Source: Coenobita brevimanus (Eukaryota; Arthropoda; Malacostraca; Decapoda; Coenobitidae). From it: a DNA stretch of 64,000 bases. How positions within the stretch are numbered: the stretch's first letter is position 1; each line of letters starts with the position of its first letter. Below the pieces are notes generated by a model, which worked only from the letters and a program-made list of their open reading frames with translations, ran no database searches and had not been told where the DNA came from. A program made the position numbers and the translations under genes. Positions 22,854 through 33,420 of this stretch are shown one piece after another. The stretch lies in NCBI GenBank assembly GCA_032717465.1, contig CM064683.1, positions 38,987,042-39,051,041 on the forward strand, given 5' to 3'.

Positions 22854-23715
22854 GTAAGCAAAAGATAGAGAAAGATATATCTCGGTGTTTTGGAAAGAAA
22901 TGGATGTGGGTATGAACTCCTCTGCACCCCTCCTCCTCCCCCCCCCCTCCCAGTTTTTGTCCTTTTGGAATTCTGAAGGCATTTCGTGGTTATGTTTTGA
23001 TTTTTTTTTTCCTGTACATTATCTCCTTGTCTCCTGAGAAGCCATGGCACACTGATTGTTTTTACTGATTTAAATATAAGTACACGTCAGCAGTCAGTAG
23101 TAATGTACGGTAGATACGTTAAAAGTGAATGCTGAGCACAGAAGGGCTGGTATATGCTGTTTGTTTGAGATTAGTATATAGGGAAGGGGGGCACAGCATG
23201 GTGATAAAGGATATTCTTATTATGTCATGGCATAAACAGGGATATACCATATCACTTCACTTCCTAAAAAGCAACAAAAACAGGTGCAGAAAATGGTGGC
23301 ACTTTTTGTCCGGCCCATCACCAGTAGGTCAGTCAATAATCCTGATCAGTCCACTGGGTCATTGGAGCTTAGACTCATTTGAGCAAAGAAAGAAAGAAAA
23401 AAAAGCTCCATGCTCTTGTACCGTACACCAGGCAGCATATGAACCTGGTACAGTTGCTCTGGTTTAGAAAAGAAAGTTTAACAAAAACCAGAAAATAATA
23501 AAATGTGTTACTGTATTCCATTCTTTACAGTGGCCAACCAATGAAACAAGTTCAGTGTCACTGATACATAAACACACAACTGTAAAAAAAAAGAAAAAGA
23601 AATGTAAGACTGGATACCAATGAACAGCGGGTAATGTACCTTATGACCCTGGTGCAAGTACTGTACTAGGCATATAGTTGTGTTAGATGGCTGCATTGCA
23701 TTTATTTACCAAGTT
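22854..23715. other. ZFC3H1 intron 1, first part
   Basis: Opens with a strong gtaagc donor. Contains a C-rich run at 22930-22950 and otherwise no recognised repeat or exon. Confidence 0.6.
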
Positions 23716-23780
23716 CAGTAAAACCTTGATATAATGGACTTCGGTATTCCAGAATTCGCTTTTATCGGACTCATGGAGCC

Positions 23781-23913
23781 TATATGAGGGAGGGGGGGGT
23801 GAGTTGGGGGGAGGGGAGTCAAATGGTGGGTGACAGAGTGACTTGGAGGCGTTTTGTCTGCGGCCACCCTTTGCGGGATTAGGGTGTCGGGCTATAGATA
23901 GATAGATAGATAG
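23781..23913 (+). mobile_element. LF1 LINE, 133-bp 3'-end insertion
   Basis: Corresponds to the last ~100 coding bases plus tail of LF1 (gaggcgttttgtctgcggcc, ccctttgcgggatt, tatagatagatagatag). Flanked by the 8-bp direct repeat atggagcc (23773-23780 and 23914-23921), which occurs once in the reconstructed empty site. Confidence 0.88.
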
Positions 23914-24061
23914 ATGGAGCCTACCGGACTAAGGTCTTATATCGGAAAAACTCTGATAAAGCCAGAACCAGTCCAGACTGCCTGACCACAGTCCAGCTTG
24001 GTCAGGGGGATGGTGGAGGATGAGGATGTGTGGGTAGGTTGTCGTAACAATGATAGGCCTT

Positions 24062-24320
24062 AGGTGGCTGTCATGACCTTGATGATGGGCATTGGGCGGT
24101 TGTCGTGTCCTTGATGATGGGCATTGGGCGGTTGTCGTGACCTTGATGATGGGCATTGGGTGGTTGTCGTGACCTTGATGATGGGCATTGGGTGGTTGTC
24201 GTGACCTTGATGATGGGCATTGGGCGGTTGTCGTGACCTTGATGATGGGCATTGGGTGGTTGTCATGACCTTGATGATGGGCATTGGGTGGTTGTCGTGA
24301 CCTTGATGATGGGCATTGGA
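24062..24320. repeat. 32-bp minisatellite, ~8 copies
   Basis: Unit gaccttgatgatgggcattg + ggcggttgtcgt, with C/T variation in ggcgg/gggtgg. Lies inside the element at 23716-24548. Confidence 0.93.
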
Positions 24321-24569
24321 GTGGGTCAGGATCTTGAGGATGTAGACTGCTGGGTATGAGCTGGATAACAAGTAATGAAGCAACAGTGCTAATGAAAAAG
24401 AGAAGTTGGTGCGATCCGGGTTAATGTCTGATATATCGGAAGAAGTCCAGGTTAGTAGGGGGAAGTCTGGATGTCGCTTTTATCGGAATTTCCCTTTTCT
24501 TCAGTATGGCTTGGGCCCCAATTAGTCTGTTACAGTGAGGTTTTACTGTATGTATATTATAATTTTTGT

Positions 24570-24825
24570 GGTAGGTGGTGGCGACCATCATCCACTCACT
24601 TGATGTAGTGCTGCCTGCTTCCTTAGCTTTTATCATTCTTTTTCTGTGCCTGCCCTCCTCTCTTCCTATTTCTCTTATCTTTCCTGTCACTTCTTATTGC
24701 TTTTCTTTCCTTTACAGGTGGCTTTACGTTGAGTGACAAGCCAAATGGTTTCCTGTAAGCCAAGAAACCATTTACAACGCTGGGTGGTAACCATATAACC
24801 AAACCATACGTGCTCCCTACGTGTC
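24570..24825 (-). repeat. Dispersed repeat R1, reverse copy
   Basis: Contains catccactcacttgatgtag, a CT-rich stretch, gagtgacaagccaaatggtt, the hairpin (24743-24773, imperfect loop) and gctgggtggtaaccatataa. Confidence 0.8.
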
Positions 24826-24882
24826 AACAAGTGGGTTGGTGGAGGGTTGGTGCCCCTCCCTGTAAAACAACTAACTCAGTGT

Positions 24883-24941
24883 CAAATGGCCACCCTTTGC
24901 GGGATTGTGGTGTCTGGCAATAGATAGATAGATAGATAGAT
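24883..24941 (+). mobile_element. LF1 LINE, ~60-bp 3' end
   Basis: atggccaccctttgcgggat, gtctggcaa, then five GATA units. Same diverged subfamily as 23781-23913 (ccctttgcgggatt instead of ccccaaacgggatt). Confidence 0.75.
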
Positions 24942-25179
24942 ATTATAATTTCACAAATAAGTACTGGTAAGTGCATAAACCCTTTGACTACCGCACACGA
25001 TTTCTGGTTGTTTCCTGAAAGGGTCCCTTTTTCCACCAAAAAATGAAAGTACTGTACCTGTTATATTTTCTTGGTATTTTCGAAGTTGACCTGACCATGA
25101 AGTTTCAATATCTGTCAGTGAAAATGCTTGGAAACCGTAAATAAGCTCAAAATTTAAGATTTCTTAATGAAATACAGTA

Positions 25180-28100
25180 CAGTAATCCCTCTAATATCCG
25201 GACGCCCAATAACCGAACATCCCCACTAACCGAACCTTATCGTCCTGGGATCAAACATTCCCAAAATGGTCCGAAAATCCAAAAAAATTGGAAAAAAAAT
25301 CGATTTTTTTGCCGTCCGTAATTTGAACTTGCCGCGCGCGCCGCGTGAGAGCATTGTTTTGGTTCGTCATTCCTCCGACGTCCCGATAGGCGCCCGCTGC
25401 ATCCTCCCCACTTCCCGCCTGTCTCTCACCGCGACAAGACCTACGCTCTTCGTCATGGCTGCCCACGTGCTCGCTTTTGTGGTGGTGCCGTACTTGCTGC
25501 AAGGCCTCCTGCTGCTCTCTGCCCTGCTCTTAGTGTGTGTGATGATGGCCCCGCCTCCTGAGAAAAGGAAGAGAGTGGTGTTGACTCTGGAGAAGAAACG
25601 GGAGATATTGGAGAAGGTTGATGCGGGTTGGTCTTCCTCTCGCATTCTCCGCAGTTCAACCTGGCCCGGTCGACTTTGTTTGATATCAAGCGTTCCCGAG
25701 ACAAGCTCATGCAGTACACGGCTGACTTCTCGTCGAGAAGCAAACGCAACGTGGAGAGGAAGGTTATGTTTACTCCCAAGTATGCAGAGATCGACCGCTC
25801 CACGTTGATTTGGTATCGACAGCAACGTGCAGCTGGTGTGATGGTACGTGGAACGGAGCTGAAGGCTGCTGCTGAGAAGTTTGCAAGGCTTCACGACGCC
25901 CTAGACTTCAAGGCATCCGAGGGTTGGCTCTTCGCGTTCAAGTTGCGACATGGCCTTACTAACCGTAAAGCACATGGCGAAGCATTGGACGCTAACGAGG
26001 ATGGAGTGGACGAGTTTCGGCACAAGGTGAAAGGCTTGATCGACAGGGAGGGCCTCACTCTCGGTCAAGTCTATAACGCTGACGAAACTGGCCTATTCTA
26101 TCGCTTCGGTGCCAACGAACACTCGCCGATGAGACGGAGAAGCGTGTACCTGGCCGCAAGCTTTCTAAGGAACGGATATCTGCTTTGTGTTGTGCCAATG
26201 CTAACGGCATGCACCGGCTTAAGCCCGTTATTGTTGGCCGTGCAAAGCAGCCTCGGTGCCTTCGTGGGGTGATGGATGTCCTTCCTGTCGTATGGTACCA
26301 TTCTTTGAAAGCATGGTTCACAGCTGTGATTTTCAAAGACTGGTTTCACCATCACTTCGTCAAGGAGGTCATACATTACCAGACGAAGACACTGGGAATT
26401 CCTCGCGACCAGGTAAAGGCTCTCCTTCTCCTCGACAATGCACCTGCCCACCCGTACGACAAGGACTTGGTTGCTGAGAATGGCCGTATTAGGTGCATGT
26501 TTCTGCCACCTAATACGACTGCTCTCATTCAACCAATGGACCAAGGAGTGATCGTGGCAACAAAGCGCCTGTACCGTCGGAAGTTCCTGGACGAGGTGAT
26601 GGTGGTTCTCGAGGGACGAGGACGAGCGCAGGGAAGGACGTGACACTCGAGGCAAGCGGACTTTGGAAAACCTTCGCCGCTACAACAGCAAGTCTGCGCT
26701 GTACAACTGGGCTAGTGCAGGGTAGGAAGTCTCTGTGAAAACTCTGAAAATGGTTGGTCTCGTCTGCTTCTCGGAACAGATGTGGAGTACGATTTCCTAG
26801 GGTTTGACGTGGATGACTTCCATGCACGGCTACGTACGCACGGCGACGATGTTGATGTGGACGATGTTCGTGAGTGGTTGACGACGACGAGGGCGATCCT
26901 GGGTATCAGACATTGTCTGATATCGAGATCGTGCCTCTCGGTTGCTGGTGTCAGTCCTGAACTTGAAGATTCCGACGACGAAGGCGATGATGATGCAGAC
27001 TCCGCCCAGCAGGACACTACTCCAGCCATCCCCAAGCTGAGCGCACTCCGGGAACATCTAGAGTTCGTCCTAGACTACCTGGAACACCCGGACTGCGACA
27101 GGGAGATGGGGCCCTTGGGACTCGTGGAGGAAGTGCGTGCTTTCCGGCAGCGCATCATCAATCGCCAGAATCGTCGGGTCCTTGCGCCAGTCAACGATTG
27201 ACAGTTTTTTCAGGCCCGTGACCCCCGCTGTGCCAAGCCCTGGTTCCACTCCGTTGCCTCCCCAAGACAGGCCCTCATGCTCCGAGCCACAGCCCAGCAC
27301 ATCAGCTACAGTGGAGTCACCGCTCGACGTGAGTTTGCGGCTGTCTTCAGAGTCTTCTGTAGTCGGTACGCCATCACCACTACCCACCGATGCACCCCTT
27401 GGACGCCTGCCAGTGATACTCTCGGGCTCTGACAGTGAATAAACAGCAAGAACTTCTCCACTAGACCACACGGGAATTTTGAGTGTTGTGCAGTGAAAAA
27501 ACGGTGTGTTGTGTTAAGGTTTTCAAGTTGGGAGAAAAGACTAAGTAGAAAAGAAATTTAACGTAACTAACCTTCTTTGTTTTGGCTTTGGAAACTTAAA
27601 AAACTTGGGAAAAGTTAATGTGCAACACTTAAATTTAATGGAACATTATTTGGACTAAAGTGAACACTGTGAAAAGAACGGACTTCTGTGTGTTAGTGAC
27701 TAAGTTCAGTGCAAGACTTCAGGAAGAGTGTAGTGCAAGTGCTTCAGGAAATCGTTCTTACTGTCAGAGTCCGAGAGGAGGCGGTTATTCATCGAGGTGG
27801 CCAGGGACTTGCTGTAAGTAGCCAAAATGTTTCATGTTGTACTATTTTCCATACTATATTTACCAGAATGTTTCATATTGTATTTTTTCCCATACTATAT
27901 TTACCAGAAAGTGTCATACTGTACTTCTTTCCATACTAAACTTACCTCATGCATGTGCAGTAGGAATGTGTTTTTCAGAGTTCGGTTAGGTTAGGTTCGG
28001 TTAGAGTCCATAAGTACCAGAATGTTTATTAATGTATGAACATACTTCTAAACCCACATTTTATGTGTCTATTGCATTTATTTCAGTCATTTATGTGCCT

Positions 28101-28278
28101 TATTGGTGTGATTTGGGTGTTAAATAGGTGCTATGCATGTCCGGAGGGAGTTGTATAGGTGTTTCTCTGTGTTAGGGTCCGTAAGTACAAGTCCATAAGC
28201 TGGGGCCCAATATCCGGACAAAACCAATATCCGAACCTACCGATGGCTCTATTGATCCGGATATTGGAGTGATTACTG
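25180..28278 (+). mobile_element. Tigger-type (pogo) DNA transposon, 3.1 kb
   Basis: TIRs cagtaatccctctaatatcc and, on the other strand, cagtaatcactccaatatcc, with TA at both outer borders (25178-25179, 28279-28280). It carries a decayed transposase (next entry). Inserted in a CCCTTTG-type repeat (24976-25178) within ZFC3H1 intron 1. Confidence 0.93.
25545..27442 (+). pseudogene. Tigger/jerky-type transposase, frameshifted
   Basis: Starts MAPPPEKRKRVVLTLEKKRE, the N-terminal CENP-B/pipsqueak-type helix-turn-helix. After a frameshift near 25652: CENP-B second HTH (VRGTELKAAAEKFA, FKASEGWLFAFKLRHGL), then the DDE nuclease: YNADETGLFYR (first Asp), frameshift near 26123, LLLLDNAPAHP (second Asp), PPNTTALIQPMDQGVI (third Asp), a further shift near 26640. 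The C-terminal part has an acidic segment and, in another frame, RQSTIDSFFRP at 27185-27217, a textbook PCNA-interacting (PIP) box. At least four frame breaks; not functional as it stands. Confidence 0.9.
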
Positions 28279-28289
28279 TATATACAGTA

Positions 28290-28925
28290 TAATGAGTAGG
28301 TTCATGGAATGTGGGAAGTTTGAGGGGAAGAGCAGGGGAAGTTGTTGAGGAATTCAGTAGGAGGTGGGTGGATGTGGCATGTTTGCAGGAAGTCCGGTAC
28401 AGGGGTGGATCAGCCAGAAAGATTGTTGGGAAGGATTGCTGCTATAAGTTGTTTTGGTAGGGAGGGACAGACGGATATGGGGGTGTGGGTGTGTTGCTTA
28501 AGGAGAAATGGGTGGAATATGTTATGAATGTTATGAGAGTAAGCGATAGGCTATTGGTAGTGAAAATTTTGTTCAGGGGAATGATGACTGCAATTATCTC
28601 GGCATATGCTCCACAGGCAGGTTTGGATGAGGTGGAGAAGGATAGATTTTGGGATGACTTTTTGCGTGTGGTAGGTGGTATGGAGGATGGTGAAATAGTG
28701 GTTTTGGGAGGGAACTTAAATGGTCATCAAGGTGAAGCAGCTCATGGTTATGAAGGAGTGCATGGGGGATGTGCGTATGGTATAAGGAATGCAGAAGGGG
28801 AAAGGATACTCGAGTTTAGGGAGGCAAGGAACATGATTGTGTGCAACACACATTTTAGGAAAAGAGAGAGTAGGTTAATTACGTAAGAGTCTGAGGGAAA
28901 TAGCATTCAGATAGATTATTATTTG
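28290..28925 (+). mobile_element. LINE endonuclease fragment (possibly LF7)
   Basis: Broken frames read VDVACLQEVRYRGG, TAIISAYAPQAGLDEVEKD, GEIVVLGGNLNGHQGE, NTHFRKRESRLIT, IQIDYYLIS: an apurinic-type (EEP) endonuclease of a non-LTR element; the usual GDFN-type motif reads GGNLN. It is 3'-truncated and joins directly to the next LINE at 28926. It starts 12 bases after the Tigger. Confidence 0.85.
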
Positions 28926-29704
28926 ATCAGTGGATATATGTGGATTGACTGAAACTAAATGGGATGGTGAAAGGGTGAGAGAATGGAAATATGGTTTAGG
29001 TATATGTGCGGGAGTCAATGAAAATGAGAGGGCAAGAGAGGGAGTATGTCTGATGATAAGCAAGAAATGGAAGGAGAATATAAGAGAGTATGGAACAGTG
29101 GGTGCAAGGATTGTATGGGTGAGGATGAAAGTAGGTATACAAGCGTGGGCGATTGTATGTGTGTATGCCCCGACAGAGGATCGAGTGGCAAGAGTGAAAG
29201 ATGAGTTTTGGGCGAGTGTAGAAGCGTGTATGGACAAGTTTGAGAGGAGCAAGAGAGTGCTGTTGATTGGAGACATGAATGGCAAAGTTGGGAATGTACG
29301 AGTGGTTGGTCAGTGGGGTGTGCCAGCTGACGTAGATGGGAATGGACGTGCTTTGGTGGACATCTGTGCTTGTAAGGGGTTGGCAATAGCCAACACCTAC
29401 TTTCGGCATAAGATGATCCACCGGTATACATGGAGAGTAATGAGGAGGATGGATGGTGAACTTGTTGAATGAAAGACAATGATAGACTGACGAAGAGAGT
29501 GTATGTGAGTGAGGTGGAGGGGGGAAGAGGGAGGGGGAGGCCGAGGATGAGATGGAGGGATGGGGTGGAGAGGTATATGAGAGAGGGGGGTGTGAGTTGG
29601 GAGCAGGGCAGTGAGATGGCGGGGGACAGGGCGACTTGGAGGCGATTTGTTTGTGGCCACCCCAAACGGGATTGAGGCGTCTGGCAATAGATAGATAGAT
29701 AGAT
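28926..29704 (+). mobile_element. LF1 LINE with internal deletion (EN joined to 3' end)
   Basis: Frame 28930-29472 covers EN: DICGLTETKWDGERVREWKY, VCVYAPTEDR, VLLIGDMNGKVGNV, HKMIHRYTWRVMRRMDGEL. Immediately after, at about 29482, the sequence is the last ~200 bases of LF1 (DRLTKRVYVSEVEGGRGRGR) with the GATA tail. All of RT is missing. Confidence 0.88.
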
Positions 29705-30000
29705 CATTAAACTTCTGCCAAAAGAGAGACTGACACAAACAAAACAAGTGCTTGGCAAAAACTAAGTATACCTGTATATCCAACATTTCAGGAGGCAAGA
29801 ATTAATTCAGCTTTGTAGCAGCTTCATTAGAAATGACAAAAAGTGTACTGTATATAAGTGCCAGGTATTCAAAATTAAGGCTTCGTTTTGGGGGAAATAA
29901 AACAACGAGAGCAATGAATTCTCCTTTGTTATAATTTTGTTACAAAGCTTTTTCAGTACCGTACATCAGTAGTGTATGATGGTATTTTGCCACATTGGTT
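29705..30000. other. Intron sequence without recognised features
   Basis: AT-rich; no repeat family or exon recognised. Confidence 0.6.
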
Positions 30001-30545
30001 CTCACATCATCTATCTATCTATCTATCTATATACCTAGGCTGCTTCCCCCAAGGAAAGGGAGGTAGCCGAGACAGGACGACACACTCCCCATTTACTCAT
30101 CCATTCTAACACATTCATTCGCATCTTAGCCCCAAAGGGGAGAACGGACAGATCCTCACCGCACCACACCGCATAAGGGTCAACTGCGCAATGCAATCAG
30201 TGACATCTGCAGCAGGGCCCAACAGCAGTACTGGTTTACCCCTGCCACATCATAACAGACCCATCCCCTTACCCGCACCTGACCTGACTAGCTGATCAGA
30301 CCAAATGCGGGAGAATATCCCCTCAGGGCTGCGTCATCACTTAATCATTCACAATTTCTCTCCATTTATTTCTGTCACGCACAGCCACTCTTCCTTGCTC
30401 AACAGACATCCCTCTCGCATCCAGCGCTCTCTTTACACTGTCCATCTATCCTATTCGTGGTCTTCCTCTCAGCCTTACACCTCTCACATCAGATCTAGTT
30501 ATCTTTTTCACATCAACAGAGAAAAATTGCGGTAATTGAACTTGT
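30001..30545 (-). mobile_element. LF2 LINE 3' end, minus strand
   Basis: Reverse complement of 38690-39222: tail (TATC)n then ctaggctgcttcccccaagg, gaccatgactagctgatcag-type palindrome, and the C-terminal coding end (reverse of TRSDVRG...RIGWMDSVKRV). Confidence 0.88.
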
Positions 30546-30707
30546 GCTTGGGACAGAGAAGCTGTTAACACTGAGAGACATCTGGTGGCAAATGATTTCC
30601 AGAAGTCTCCCATTGTGGATGACCTGATGGATGAAAATGGTCTCCCTCATAATTCATCAATAATGTCATCAGTAATTATAGCTCGGTAATGGATGGGATT
30701 TGGACCC

Positions 30708-30739
<32 letters not shown>

Positions 30740-30941
30740 TAAGAATTGTCTCATCCTACACTTTCTAAAGCTAGACCCTTTCTGCCCAAGACACCTTATA
30801 TATGTAGGTTTTATTCTCGGTTAAAATGACCTGGTCTGATTTCCCCCAACTGGCATTGACTTAAATTGCCCTAGTCGGTTGTATCAAAGTTTCAAGTATG
30901 TTTTGGGATGATTTAGTATAATTTCTATGGGTAAATAACCT

Positions 30942-31898
30942 CATTTTTCTCTTTGAAGGTTGGGTTGAAGCAGGGATATGTCATGTCTCCATGGTCGTTC
31001 AATCTGTACATGGATGGGGTAATAAAAGAGGTACAAGGTAGGGTAGTGGATGTTGGAGTGGCCCTGGTGAGAGAAGGTAGTGTTTGGAAACTCTCTGTAT
31101 TGTTGTTTGCAGATGATACTGTGTTGTTGAGTGAAGACGAAGGGGAGCTGCAAGGCTTGGTGGATGAGTTTGGGAGAGTGTGTAAGAAACGGAATCTAAA
31201 GGTGAATGTAGGGAAGAGTAAAGTGATGGTCTTTGAGAGAGGTGAAGTCAGTGAATGCACAGCGAGGTTGGATAGTGAGGAATTGGCAAATGTGAGTATG
31301 TTTAAGTACTTGGGTATTGTGATGAGTAAGGATGGAAGTTTGGAGGGTGAAGTGCTTGAAAGGGTACAGCAGGGAAGAAAGGTTGCTGGTTCCTTGAAAG
31401 CAGTGATAAGAAACAGGGAAGTGAGCATGGAAGTGAAAAAGTTACTGCATGACAGTATTGTGATACTAAGTCTAACATATGGAAGTGAAGCTTGGATGTT
31501 GTTAGAAGGGCACAAGTCAAGAGAGAGAGCAGTGGAAATGAGTTATTTAAGAGGAGCCTGTGGAGTCACATGGAGAGACAGGCTGACAAATGAGGATATA
31601 AAGGAGCGTTGTGGTGTTGATCTGGATGTGATAGGAAGCGTTAGGAGGAATACACTGAGGTGGTTTGGCCATGTGGAGAGAATGGAGGGTGAAAGTGATG
31701 AAGAGAGTGTATGTGAGTGAAGTGGAGGGGGGGAGAGGCTGAGGATGAGATGGAGGGATGGGGTGGAGAGGTATATGAGAGAGGGGGATGTGAGTTGGGA
31801 GCAGGGCAGGTGAAATGGCGAGGGACTGGGCGATGTGGAGGCGATATGTTTGTGGCCACTGCGAACGGAATTGAGGCGTCTGGCAGTAGATAGATAGA
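30942..31898 (+). mobile_element. LF1 LINE, RT C-terminal half
   Basis: Starts at VGLKQGYVMSPWSFNLYMDG, has LLFADDTVLLSEDEGELQGL, and runs to the HVERMEG region, where a deletion breaks the frame (about 31690). Tail ctggcagtagatagataga. More diverged from the 1.6 kb copy than the 8.1 kb copy is. Confidence 0.9.
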
Positions 31899-32325
31899 AA
31901 TAATTTCATCTCATTTTAATCAAGAAGATTCTAATGTCTGGATATGTTGTGGGGCATTACAGTGGGCATTTAGACAATGCCGTGGTTAAATTATGTCTGT
32001 GGGGGCCCTTTTAGATAGGTTTTCATTATTCATGGGGGTGTCTGTTCCCTAATACATACAAAAAATGTGGAGTAACTGTGAATACTGTACCAAAATAAAT
32101 GTTTATTCTGCCATCATAGGTAACACATCTAACACAGTCCTGTGTCCACATTTATGTTAGTGCTTAAGTAGCATGATTTTTTGAAAGGGGTGTACAGTAC
32201 CTGCTTTGGACTAGCCAGACACATTTCTGCAAAACCTTGCAAGTGGAACCTCTCTGTATTTATGCTGCTAATATACCATTAGGTCTACTGTCTTGATATG
32301 TTGACATTTTCTTGTTGCATTTCAG
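31899..32325. other. ZFC3H1 intron 1, last part
   Basis: No recognised feature; ordinary acceptor tract at 32305-32325. Confidence 0.6.
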
Positions 32326-32883
32326 GCAGACCACATTCGGTAACATCAGAAGTTGTAATATATGATGACCATGGGCGAACTGCAATCTTCACCAGTCCTA
32401 GGAAGAAGACTAGAGTGCTGAGCTCAAGTAGCTACACAGTAGTAACTGAGGCAACTAAGAGTTGGTCAAGGGACGAAGTAAGTCACAGAAGGGACAGAGA
32501 TGGAGTTAGCAGAAGGGAAAGAGATGAGACAAACAGTTGGAGAGAGAGAGAAACTGGTAATACCAGGAGAGAGAAGGAAGAAACAAGGGAAAGAGAAAAT
32601 AGTGGAGGTAATAGTAGTAAGTATGAGGAGGAGGACAGAGATAGAAGAAAGTGGCATATGTCCCACATAGACACCAAAAGCAAGGGGAAGGCAGACATCA
32701 GTAAGAGAGCAAGAGAGAAAAAAACTAAGAGTGACAAGACCAAAGGGGGCTGTCATTCTCATTACCAGCGTTGTAAAAAGGTCTCCAGTTCTGATTCTTC
32801 GAGTGAGTCCAGCAGTTGCAGTTGCTCCAGCAGTAGTGATGAAAGTGAAGATAATTCACCTGCTGTGCTAATCAGAGGAAAAG
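32326..32883 (+). CDS. ZFC3H1: ZFC3H1-like protein, exon 2 (RS/charged region)
   Basis: Acceptor atttcag, donor gttagt; enters in phase 1 (A|GC serine) and exits in phase 1. The 186 codons start RPHSVTSEVVIYDDHGRTAIF and run into a long low-complexity stretch of alternating Arg/Glu/Asp/Ser (RERDE, RREKEE, DRRK) followed by a serine/cysteine run near residues 240-255. Vertebrate ZFC3H1 has a comparable disordered Arg/Ser-rich N-terminal region. No folded domain is seen. Intron 1 before it is about 9.5 kb and carries Tigger and LINE copies. Confidence 0.82.
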
Positions 32884-32974
32884 GTTAGTACTGTACAGTT
32901 ATGACTTCAAAACATGGGGTTTGATATAGTTAGCCTTCCTTAATACTGTCAGTATCAAGAGATTTTCCCCATCC

Positions 32975-33420
32975 TGCGTTGTCCCATGAGGAGCATAGGA
33001 GCCTTGAACTAGGCAAATTGGTCCTGACATTTAAGATGAGAGTGACCAGCCTCACTCAACCCTGAGTGGCATTACGTGAGCAATAAACCCCAACCAACCC
33101 TTGAATATAGACCTTCACCTACTCAATCCGATTGGAGCGCCGTAATTACCCACTAAACCACCAGGTGCCAAAATTTGGTTATATGGTTACCACCCAGCAT
33201 AATAATGGTTTCCTGGTGTACAGGAAACCATTTGGCTTGTCACCCACAGGCATAAGGAAGAGGAAAGAATGAATGAAAGAAAGACAGAAGAGGGAGTGTA
33301 TAGGCACCTGTAGGCAGAAGGACGAGGAAAGAATGAAGGAAAGAACGACAGAAGAGGATGGAAGGAAAGACGGGTGGAGGAGAGGAAAGGGCACTACATC
33401 GAGTGAGTGGATGGTGAGAT
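32975..33420 (+). repeat. Dispersed repeat R1, copy b
   Basis: gttgtcccatgaggagcata, gagcaataaaccccaacc, taaaccaccaggtgccaaaa, hairpin aatggtttcctggtgtacag + gaaaccatt (33203-33233, perfect arms), AAGG-rich part, ending gagtgagtggatggtgag. LF3 follows directly. Confidence 0.87.

Larger units (their letters stand above)
23716..24548. mobile_element. Tigger/pogo-type nonautonomous element with nested insertions
   Basis: Left terminus cagtaaaaccttgatataat, right terminus (reverse strand) cagtaaaacctcactgtaac, right side next to TA. Internal sub-terminal pairs: cgcttttatcgga occurs near both ends. Nested within are a 133-bp LF1 insertion with target duplication and a 32-bp minisatellite. Confidence 0.75.

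Noticed and set aside
24062..24320. CRISPR-like array
   Set aside because: Contiguous tandem units with no unique spacers, in an animal genome.
23929..24383. 107-codon repeat-protein-like frames on the minus strand
   Set aside because: Direct translation of the 32-bp minisatellite.
31970..32080. Similarity between 31.97 kb and 55.47-55.60 kb as a TIR element
   Set aside because: Some shared words but I could not define termini or a convincing alignment by eye.
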